A stretch of 64,000 nt of DNA from Ochromonas danica (taxonomy: Eukaryota; Sar; Chrysophyceae; Chromulinales; Chromulinaceae). A program made the position numbers and the translations under genes. Position 1 is the stretch's first letter. Each line of letters opens with the position of its first letter. Below are positions 43,871 through 53,669 of this stretch, in pieces. The notes below the pieces were generated by a model. The model worked only from the letters and a program-made list of their open reading frames with translations, did not search any database and had not been told where the DNA came from. The stretch is from positions 62,001 through 126,000 of the forward strand of contig VKHL01000008.1 of NCBI GenBank assembly GCA_015146655.1, given 5' to 3'.

Positions 43871-46819
43871 CTAGAAATCGTAAAGATCATCATCAGGGGA
43901 AGCAACGGCTGATGTAATCTGTTGAATTTGGTAACGTTTGATCCTGTTCCAAAAGCATTTTTCACCATTTGCAGCTTCAAGAAAAACATGAATGAAAATT
44001 GATACTTACCTGTTTCGTAGCTCTTCATCTGGCTCTAATTGAGACTTATCCAAGAAGGTATTTGTAATGGGGCACACTGCACCACGAGTAGCCAACCACA
44101 GCTCAATAGTCGCTCTTTCAAACACCAGTCCAGTGGATTTAACACGTACAGGATCTTTCATAACATGGCCATTGATGGAACACAAAAACTCCTAAATGAA
44201 AAAGAAAACAACAGATTGGTCTGAGATAAAAGAAAGAGAGCAATCAATAGAGCCAATGGATGGAAATTACCTGCGGAATTTTCGACGAGTTATGGAGCTT
44301 ATTAGGAACTTCACTCTTTTCTTCGCTCTTGGACTCGCTCTGATTAGTGTGCAACACCAACGACAAAGCCACTTCTTCGTCTCGATCGCCTTGCCTTAGT
44401 GCAGCACCAGGATTCGGCTTAGGGACTCCAAGCTCCGGCAGATCACCCAGCAGTCTGTACTTCATCTGGGGGTCTCTTGCCCATTTATCATCCTCGTTCG
44501 CATCAGATGATACACCCTGCAAGACATCGCAATTAACCTGGACTGCGCAAGTTATCAAACGATAAGACAAACTTACCTTGTGTTCGGCAGCATTGGCTAC
44601 GGAAACAGCGATGCGAAAAGCACTAACATTCGACTTAGGATCCGACCTCGCCAAATCGTCAGAGGGGTGGTCTTGCTTTTCTCGTTCATCATTCATGCGC
44701 AAATGACTCATTCGCTCCATATGAGCACGCTTCGCTTCAACCCGGGAGTTTTCAAATTCAACATCATCCACATCCGACTTCATTGTCTGCGCAAACTCCG
44801 GCCTTGTGCCAGTTGCAACATATTTTAATTGACTGGCAAGACCACCATTGAGAATGGATATCATGGAGGCATAAGATGATGTATCGCGAGCAATCGGCAA
44901 CGCCCCTGAGAAGAAGAGACGTTTGGTTACCCGAGATTGCTTTGCAACGTCCATGGATGTGTAGACAGAAGCAAGCTGGTTCATCAGGAGCTCGGCATAA
45001 TTATCATCGCTACGAGTGATTAAATTAAACAATTAGATATTGACATGGTATGCATCGCAAAAGCGAAATTTCCCACCTGTCCGAAGAACTCCGGGATATG
45101 TCCAACGAACCCATATTCACATTTAGTATGCAGATTAAAGCAAAAATATAGTCGTGATAGCGACAGAAAGCCGCCGCTCGCAATAGTTGAGTGGTAGGAT
45201 TGAGGCGACGAAGTAAAGTCATCACAAACTGTGTTGAGGGAGCTCTAAATGAAGCAATGATTAGTGTGCGCAGCGAAGAAGCTATTCCTTTCACCAGATT
45301 GGGATTGTGCAACGCCATTTCAGCAACACAATCCCCTTCCAGCATGTTGCTGTAAGCTTCTGCGCGAGTGTTTAGAATGGTTGCATGAATGACGCATCTA
45401 CGTTAAAACGGTTCATAATTAAAGTCGAGCCTCAATCTAGGAAAGCCTCCCGTCGCTTACCTATCTAGATAAGGAAGAACAAATCGAGGAATGAGAAGAG
45501 TCTCCATCAACAAATGACGCCGATATTCCTCCATGTTACGCACTCCGTAGAAATAAAGATTCTAAAATTTTAACTAAGATTATCAAAAGAAACAATAATT
45601 ACACCAAAAATTCTAACCTGCAGGAAGGCATGAACAGCGGTGACGGCAATATGCTCATGTTCTTCCAGTGCGCCATCGTTCTACAACAACAAGCAAGTTA
45701 TGTTCATCTCATGATCGCAAGCAAGTCTCCAAACCTTTTCTTCATTTTCCCTGTTATTAGAATTTGAATCATCAAAGAGGCAATCATAAAGCGCCATGCT
45801 CAGCTTCTCGACTAGCTTCGAGCGCAGCGTTATTTCGAGCAATGTATCCATTTCTCCCGAGAACTTCTCCACACTAGCACAAGACCACATGAAAAACCAT
45901 TAAGACACGCAATGAAATTTACAAATACCTGTATAGAGCAATCTCTCTAGAAGAGTCAAAATACGTCCCGGGATGGGTAAAACCCTGCAGTAATCGACAG
46001 ATCTGCAGCAAGAGAGGTTTTTCATATCTATGGCAAATCAATTCGTGCTCCCATTGCCCCATTTTCCCTTGTCCAGGCTTTTGTTTTTGCTTCAGCGTCG
46101 TAGAGTAGGTCTCCCCGTCTTCGAGTAATCCAACAACAGTGCACAGGGCAATTTTACGATTTCCCTATCAATTCAATGGCGCCATCATTCAATGCGCAGC
46201 GGTAAATCTACCAATTACCTAACCTTCGTGAGTTCGAGAACATCTTCGGTTTTCAATCGGTAGTTCCAACAGCGAGCTAGTAGCAAGATCATGGCCTTGT
46301 TTAACTCCGGCTCCTGTCACAAATTCAACAACCCAGTCAACATCGTTGCACAGTCTTTCTGCAGGCTTACGTACTTGTCCACCGATAGCTTCCTCTTTCG
46401 TCATGTATTCATCGAACCATTCGCTGACTCCGTGTAGCGCAGCTCTCACTTCAGCCACGGCCTTTTTCGAGCCCGCCGCAACATTGGCGAGAATATTAAG
46501 CACATCCAGTTTGGTGTCCTGGTGTCCAATCACAATACGAACCAAATAAACCATAAAGAACACTAAAAATTCAAATCTCACTTACTTTGTCGGATTTCTT
46601 GTCATTCTGTTCGTTCAATAAGACTGAGACTAGCCTATGTAAGATGCCGTCTTCGAGGAATTCATCAGGGGATGTTTTCGACAGGGACACTAAGGCCGTG
46701 AGGTCAACTGGACGTGAAAGAAGGGCCGCATCCAACTGCCATTTGGCAGATAGCTTGATCGATTTGGACATTTTGAAACAATCGTTTGTCAGATGTTTTG
46801 GACTGGGTTGGTCAAGCAT
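43871..46819 (-). CDS. Armadillo/helical-repeat U-box E3 ubiquitin ligase
   Basis: Twelve exons: 46819-46586, 46518-46375, 46313-46224, 46164-45929, 45873-45735, 45680-45618, 45561-45461, 45397-45077, 45009-44577, 44516-44271, 44191-44010 and 43943-43871; 753 residues. The 60-nt intron 44576-44517 is stop-free and in frame. Residues about 1-560 form helical repeats of armadillo character (KLDVLNILANVAAG, AMILLLARCWNYRLK), then a charged region, and a C-terminal U-box from about 667 (IPQEFLCSINGHVMKDPVRV, then ERATIELWL and CPIT). U-boxes recruit E2 enzymes without zinc. The 5' end is unresolved: a possible extra coding stretch (46999-46955) ends in a GTAAG donor, but no acceptor keeps phase. 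Convergent with the preceding gene, 45 bp between stops. Confidence 0.82.
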
Positions 46820-47109
46820 TAACTTAACAACTGATGGCAATTCCGGAATTACACAATCGGAAGCACAAACGATTGAATGTTTGTTTTGCAAAAATAAAAT
46901 AAATCGTTACACACTCCTTGTTATATTCTTGAATGTCTATGGTGAGGTTCTTACCGGTGTCATGAACCTTGCGAGCGTTTCTTGCACAAGGCCTATCATG
47001 ACGATTGATTTCCTTTGAAAGATTGCATTGTGGCAGTGCCTAACTAACCCATGTGATGTGGTCCAGTATCTCCCTCCCTTTTTGAACCATTTCATGGTTT
47101 GGACTGTGT

Positions 47110-47700
47110 ACACACTAATGGTTTTGTGTCCAGGCGTCATAAGGCGGTAGTAGACGGGATCTACCGGTTCATTAAAAAGGACTTTCCGACGGCGGACAGA
47201 ACGAACGTTGGAACCCCGAATCCCGTTAAAAGTTCTCCCCCTAGAGGAGGACGCTACTGTGGCTGTTGCAATAGTAGAGGCGGCAGAGCACCCTCCAACA
47301 GAGGAGGAAATGACGGACACATTCGGGCGGATGGATTCACGGATCGATCTGCCAGACAAAGCCAGGTCAGGACTTTCATCCTGGACGTACTAAAAGCAAG
47401 CCCGGCGGCCCCGACCCACCCGTTCACACCAGCAGTCTCAAGCTCACAAGGCCCTTCACTATGAAGCCAAGACGGATGGATATATTACAACAGTACTACA
47501 TCTTCAATCTGGAGGCCACTGGACGTCTGGGCGAAGACGCCATCAAGTTCATGCACGAGATCTGCCGAGTGACCGGCAACGACCCTCTCTGTACTGGGAC
47601 TACAACCTTTTTCAACCCGACCCTATCCAAAAGCTGGTTAGGGATATTGTTCCTATTGTAGCGAAGCACAACTCGTATGCGTGGCTTACTACAAGCGGAA
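47110..47700 (+). mobile_element. Decayed 3' end of a non-LTR retrotransposon (LINE)
   Basis: Plus-strand conceptual translations across several frames resemble the C-terminal end of LINE ORF2 proteins: an RRHKAVVDGIYRFIKKDFPT-like segment from about 47120 and a NLEATGRLGEDAIKFMHEI segment with CRVTGND following at about 47500-47570. Coding sense passes through at least three frames and is interrupted by stops, so this is an inactive, 5'-truncated and frameshifted relic. The reverse transcriptase core and any poly-A tail are not visible. It sits about 300 bp upstream of the U-box gene, in the opposite orientation. The assignment rests on remembered motif patterns rather than an alignment. Confidence 0.5.
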
Positions 47701-49957
47701 TAATTTCTCTATCGTGGCTTAAGACCGTTTTTAGTAATAGTAGTGTGATGTGCGATCAAACACTAGTTAACATAACTAAGATTGCCTGCCTACTAACCTA
47801 CAAACAAATAGAATTTATTTGCCCAGTAAACTCTCACTCCATCATTGAAAGAACAACATATGGCCGTTCCCTTCCACCACCAATGCAAGAGGGGGGAAGA
47901 AGTGGAGGGCAAAGGGAAGCAGCTGCGTCACGGAAGTTGAACAGAAAAATGGTCAATCAAGCCTCCTCCTCTCCACTTAACCCTACCCTAATACTTTCTT
48001 TAACGTGCTTTAAGGATAAGTATTGCGCACAGCGTGCATTGCGCATTATCAAGAAAGAAAGTGGTGGTGAAGAGATGATGGCGGTCATGGCTTTTGTGCA
48101 CTATGGAACGACGTAAGTGTAATAAGTGTTTACCGTATATCGATAGATAGACAGACAGTTTACCATGCGCTTATGAAACAACAATATGGACAAAAAGATG
48201 GGGTTTTTGTTCGCACGACATGAACACGGATTGAGATCCAATCTCAGGGTTAGTGCATTTGAATAATGAATGATGCGATGATGATGGCACACCTTCAAAA
48301 CTGGCCCAAACGCAAAAGAAAATGGTATCCAGAGAGAGCTCGATCTGTTGAGAATAAAAAGAAACTGTTGCAATTTGGTTGAAATGACAAGTTACAATCG
48401 ATTCTCAATATTTAACTTTTTGATCTGGAAGAAGAAACTTTTTTTCATCTGTCAATCAACAGTAGATTTTACACAATCGTATACAGTTAGTTAGTTTCTG
48501 AGAACTTCCATGCTTCGAATATGAGATGAATTAGGGGCATTTGTTGGATTTGGACAGTTCAATTCCCCAACGAGTTTGAAAAAGATTCCCTTTAGAAAGA
48601 AAGGGAATTTTTTTCTTCTCATGAGGAGAGAGAGAAAAGAAAGGATTCATTTAAGGTCTTCTTGGCCGGGAATTTCTTGAATCATATTAATCACCACGAA
48701 GTGGTTTACTTAGAATTAAATCAGCATCACTTGTTATGAGCGCGTTTAACAGATGCGTCAGTTGAATTTGAGATGTTGGTTGGCATCGCCCCGTCGACTT
48801 CACAATTGTAGGGTGCTTGCTAATGAGAATAGCATTGAGAGCAAGCTCCGGAGTTCGCATGTAACCGACAGTAGATCACTATTATCACTATTGTCACTGC
48901 CTGATCACGTATCCTCGGTGACCTCAATCATCCTGGAGCACTGTGATAACTCCGAATAAACGGGGCTACTGGATGGATCGCGTGGGCGGCAGAGGGGCCC
49001 TGGATGAATCTCAAAGAAGGGAGAACCCGCCACCTACCTAACCTGGTCAAACTCTTTCGGATTTGATGGCTCTCCATCACTTCAACTGAGCTAGCTGCCA
49101 CAGGGAAAGACATTCTTCGCGGAGGCGGTTCAATGGAATGAATGCTACCTGCAAAGGAAAAGTTCTTTTCCCAGAATCGCTTACTTACTTCCCCGCAATC
49201 GAAGGAAGCCGCCAGAGAAGTGCGATGAAAAAGGAAAAAGCATCTCCGCTCTTGCCAGGTGTTAGAGCGCATTAGGAAGTGCTTGCACCTTGCAACATTC
49301 ACGCACTTTCTGTCATCTCACTTCGATCGCATCGCACGGTTCCTTTCAGGGACAGCGCCACACTTGCCCCAGCATTAGCGACGCGACATCATCACAAGCA
49401 ACGCCCAAAGCTGTGGAGTGGGAATTAAGGACAGGAACTAAGGATTTTCTGATCGAACAAAGAAATAGCCCCGAAGTATATTAATAACACTACACTTCGG
49501 CATTAGCATCACTTGCCTATCTATGCTAGCCTTGTTATGTTATGCTGGTGTATGTTGTGAAGGATATAGGATTCTCGATCAATGACAGGTGTGAATCCCC
49601 TCGATTCACGGCCGGAACAGGTCTCTTCACACAGCACCATCAATTCTGCCTTTTCGACAGGATCATCCACTACGATAGTATTCGTGGAATAAATGTCTCA
49701 CTAGCATAAGAGGAAGCAAGAAGAAAAATCCATCATGAATCATTTGTGGTTCAATTGGCTCCGAGAACAGATTTAGAAAGAGAATGAAAAATTCTTATTA
49801 CAAATCAATAATCCTGTTTTTTAAAAGATACACCACACACGTAAACCAACCGTTCGCACGCTTTTTTTGGCCTCTGTTGTGTGGACTTGCGCAGCTAGAA
49901 TCTTAGACTGCCAGAATCTGGGTTTTAGTCCTTCTGTTCAGACTGTTCACACAAAAT
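47701..49957. other. Gene-poor region with a GC-richer organelle-like block
   Basis: About 2.25 kb without a convincing gene. From 47701 to 48480 there are only unsupported open frames. From about 48740 to 49480 base composition is clearly more GC-rich than the flanks, and an open frame of 124 codons on the minus strand (48928-49302) has no intron structure or family I can assign. Words in this block recall intergenic DNA of plant mitochondria. An inverted repeat (CCGAAGT, 49471-49477 with 49494-49500) closes the block. The rest is AT-rich and probably contains the promoter of the gene at 49958. Confidence 0.4.
48585..48613. repeat. Perfect 9-bp hairpin followed by a T run
   Basis: ATTCCCTTT at 48585-48593 pairs with AAAGGGAAT at 48600-48608 around a 6-nt loop, and a run of T residues follows at 48607-48613. 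This looks like a bacterial or organellar-type 3' end but lies next to no gene, so the function is unsupported. Confidence 0.55.
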
Positions 49958-51596
49958 ATGAACTCCTCAACTGTTGTTGGCCTTGGTGTTGATGCGGATG
50001 ATCGTGATGGCTCTTTAAAGGCACTAGACCACCTGGATCAAACTAGCGAAACTGCTGATCCGCGAGCAGTCATGGATGCTTTAATTCGCATCGTCCAACA
50101 GCTTCATGTGACTTCAAACAGCAACAACATCATTTTGAATCAGCTCCTATCAGACATGGAGAAAAGAATTGAGCAGCGCATTTCCTCCGTGAAAGCTGAA
50201 CTATCGGAGATCATATTAAGCAGACTGGTTCCTGTCGTTAAGAGAACAGATTCATCCACCCGTCGCGCATCCTCGACTGCGATTGGGCCTTCGGTGTCTG
50301 ACAAAAAGAGTGACGATGCGGTGCGTCGAACTACTTTATCGAGGATTTTTGATGGAATTGAGTCGCATACACCTGGTAAGCCGGTTGCTCAGTCCGTTAC
50401 TGTTACCCCCTTAGCTGGTTTCGTTATCAAGACGAGAAAGTTATTGGGCAACAAAGAAAAGGCCTTCATCAATGTGTTCTTTGATGAAGGTGTGGAATTG
50501 GATGCTCCTAATGATGCACTTCCTCTCGTTTACTTCGCGAATATTTCCAGTGTTCTCGACAAGGAAGGTCACAACTGTGTTATTTACAATGTGGTGGTGA
50601 GTGCAGAGTATTTCAAACAGAATACAGAGATAAGCAATAGAATAACATCGACTTCCTATGTCCAAAAGGTAAGCTGAGGCTTTATTATTGAGTTATGGTG
50701 TGGCATCTGATGGCCTCTATTGGTTTTCCTTACAGATTATTCATAAGGTCAACATCAAGTACAATGATTTTCTTGATGAAGCCAACTTCTCTTTACCTCG
50801 CTCATCTAGTGGCTTCAAGGGAGATGCAGTTCCTCAGTTTGAAATCCCCTCTAAAGCATGCATCGCATCATCTCCATCTCCAGCTCTAAGTTCAAATCAT
50901 TCAGCCAATTTGATGTCAAAGAGCTCCTTTGTGTCCCTAGCTTCCGATAGCGGATTGCAGGATTCTGATTCCATTATTTCTGACATCAGCGTTGAGCCTG
51001 TTCGTCCTTTTGGAGCTGCAGAGAAGGCTCTTAATGGAAGTTCCGCGTACAACCAATGGGAAGTTGAGAGTGTCACCTCGACAGGTAGTGTCGCTAGAAG
51101 AGCGTCGAATTCCAAAAAGAAGATTCCAAGGAAGAGCATATTCGACACATCGCAGATGGCTATGAACGAAGGAACCGTTGCGGGCAGGAATATGCTAACT
51201 GAAGATATGCTAGCATTTATGAAGGAAGAATCGGTGGACAACCACGAAGCGGAAACGTTGAAAGTGGCCTCTGTGGAGAACCCAACAGTACTCTTAGGCT
51301 GGCAGGTAGGAATAGTTGTCCACATCTTTCCAATTTTGAGATTCCTGCCTTAAGATGTACCTGATCGTGTCCAGATCTCTATGGTAGATAGTGCAAATAA
51401 GACTGACGTTTATGTCATAACTGGTGTTCGAAAGAATTATATGTCGAAAACAGAATTTCGGGTGAGCAAATTTGCCGTGGAAGATGCGTGGGTGAGGCTG
51501 AAGCGTGGCGAAGGAAAGAGTGGATTGGTTTTCAGACCACTTAGAAAGGTTCTCAACGGACTAACCGATGATTCCTCCTTCAATCACCGTGGCTGA
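49958..51596 (+). CDS. PIH1-domain protein, possible dynein/HSP90 co-chaperone relative
   Basis: Three exons, 49958-50668, 50736-51305 and 51375-51596, with 67- and 69-nt introns in phase 0; 500 residues. An N-terminal helical segment of about 60 residues (heptad-like, ISSVKAELSEIILSRL) precedes a PIH1 N-domain at about 150-255: AGFVIKTRKLLGNKEKAFIN, then VIYNVVVSAEYFKQ and a trailing strand region, matching the KVFINIC...YDVAVNSDF pattern of PIH1D1 and kintoun. A Ser-rich linker follows, and then a C-terminal module (about 405-495: VLLGWQ, DVYVITGVRKNYMSKTEFRV, WVRLKR) shared only with the gene at 53670. PIH proteins help assemble axonemal dyneins with HSP90/R2TP; the role here is inferred. 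Confidence 0.75.
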
Positions 51597-51866
51597 AAGT
51601 CATTCTCGATCGGCTCAAGCTTGGTGATGGTTGTCTGAGTACTCAGTCAGATCAAACTTTGCAATGTTTACGTGTAGCTTATTACGAAAAGGTAAAATAG
51701 TAGGTTGATGTTGTTTTATCAGTACATCATGGATCATTGTATCCCAATATCCTTATAATTTTTGACGTATTCCCTATTGGCCATTTAACAATTCGATTAG
51801 GAGATGAGGTCCCACGCAATAACAATCATGAATGCCGATTTGTTTCTTCTACGTTAAGAGTAAGAG

Positions 51867-53374
51867 ATGCAAAAATCTGTCAAGCGTTCCTCGGTCAGTG
51901 TGACCATAGAAAGCAAAAGTACTGGCGAACAAAGTGCGTTGAAGAAAGACTCTTCTTTGTCTCTTGGTGATCTACCCGATGCCAATTCGCTTCGAAGCAA
52001 ATATGGACTGAGCGGCACCACATCCAATACCGCTGAGCCATCAACAGCAGCTGTCTTTGAAACTTTTGACAATACTTCGATTGAAAAGACAATAGAAGCT
52101 TTGCAATTTGAACTGGCCGCAAAAAACAGGAAAATCGAGCAACTGAGCATAATATTGGAGGCTGTCAAACCCTCCGCTGACGTTAGTCCTGATCGCATCC
52201 AGCGCGCCCTTCAACAAGACGAAGGTGTAGATCTAAGAGACAGCAAGATTGTTAGTTTAGCAAAGAAATCTCACAATCTAACCATGCAGTTAAACAAAGA
52301 ACGCAGCGTGAATGAGCGCTTGCGAACAGATCTGGATGATATGGTGAGCAAGACAGCTCAATTGATGGAAGAGCTAGAAACACTACGCGCATCTACTTCT
52401 GCGTTTTCGAAAATCGAAGACAAGGTCTACAATCGTCACACTCTTCAAGCACAGGCGGACAAGGCGGAAAGTGAAAGTGCAGTCCTGTCGCTGAACAAAC
52501 AACTGAGGGAATCCCAGCGAGCTGTGGATGAGTTGAAAAGAAAGACGAAAGAATTAACAGATGAAAATAAGCATCTCAGTCGATGCTTGGCAAAAGAGTT
52601 GGGTGAGGGAGAGAGTTTGGAGATTATCAAGGATCCTTCATGGCGTGGTCGTGCTCAGACCATTGTCATGCTCAAGGCAAAAGTAGGTGTCCACGAGCTT
52701 CTTCCAGTACTATACTGATGTATTATTGATCAAACTTCTTAGGTCAAGTCTTTGGAATCCCAATTGTTTGGTCAAAATACTGACAGTCGAACAGTGGACT
52801 CTAAAGCCGAGGAGAACATTCAAGAGATGGTGAGAGAGCGTCGGCAAGTGGTGGAAGCTCTAACAGAAGAGAGGCTGCAACTCATCGATCAAGTTCAAAC
52901 TCTTGACAAGAAAAGTAATTCATATAAGGTCAGTTGCTTTTACGCGAATAAATGGCTACTTCAGAAGCTCTGACCTTTAACGACAGGCAAGAATTCAAAT
53001 TCTTGAAGGAGAAACACGACGATTGAAAGAGAACCTCCAAGTTGCTTTAGACAAATCTCTGACCGATGATCAGCTACTAGATGCTTTAAAAGCAGAAGTG
53101 CAGCGCCTGTCTACTTTGCTCAAACGACAACAAGAAGCAGCTGAGAGCAGAAAAGAGTCAAATGCGAAGAGCTCAATCTCGACCAACTCAGTCAAAGTTG
53201 ATCAATATGAAAGTGAAATACGTCGTCTGGAACGTCTAGTAAGACATCAGGTATTCAAGCTGTGTGGCCTGAGCTCTTCCCTTTAGCTTACTAAACTGTT
53301 GCAAACAGGGTGAACAATTAGACAGTCAAGATCGGACTATTAGAGAATTGCGCAAACAGCTCGGCACCACTTGA
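51867..53374 (+). CDS. CCDC13-like coiled-coil protein
   Basis: Four exons, 51867-52682, 52743-52928, 52987-53250 and 53309-53374, with introns 58-60 nt, all phase 0; 443 residues. Almost the whole protein beyond residue 70 is coiled coil. The block DPSWRGRAQTIVMLKAKV near residue 260 is the hallmark I associate with CCDC13, a centriolar-satellite and cilium-assembly protein; the C-terminus ends in a leucine-zipper-like stretch. It is shorter than vertebrate CCDC13 (about 700), so it may lack the N-terminal part or upstream exons may exist. Its position between two PIH1-domain genes fits a flagellar neighbourhood. The assignment is by motif. Confidence 0.7.
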
Positions 53375-53669
53375 TTTTGAGAGAATGTAATTGAATTAAT
53401 AATATACTGGACTCTCCGTAATGCAATAATTTCCCGATCGATCAAAAAATTCAAACGTTGTGAACATCTTTTAATATTACAATCGAAAGTTATTGGTTGA
53501 CAAGTCATATTAAATGCCAATTACTCATGCAATAACAGAGTTGAGCAACGGCAGTAAAATAATCAAGCGAGCAATGCTGGCGCTCTTGCAAAAGCAAATA
53601 AGAAATCTTGAGCTGGATGCCCGACCAATCAATATATATCATATCCCAGACTTCTGTGCCTATTTATGG

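Noticed and set aside
46937-47359. 140-codon open frame on the minus strand
   Set aside because: It overlaps the antisense of the LINE relic, has low-complexity Ser/Arg content and no family; only its last 15 codons were considered as a possible U-box exon.
47745-48116. 123-codon plus-strand open frame
   Set aside because: No recognisable domain, mixed composition, no supporting neighbours.
48585-48613. Rho-independent terminator
   Set aside because: Shape fits, but the window is eukaryotic and no gene ends there; kept only as a hairpin.
48928-49302. 124-codon minus-strand open frame
   Set aside because: Lies in the GC-richer block where long frames occur by chance; no typical intron or start context.
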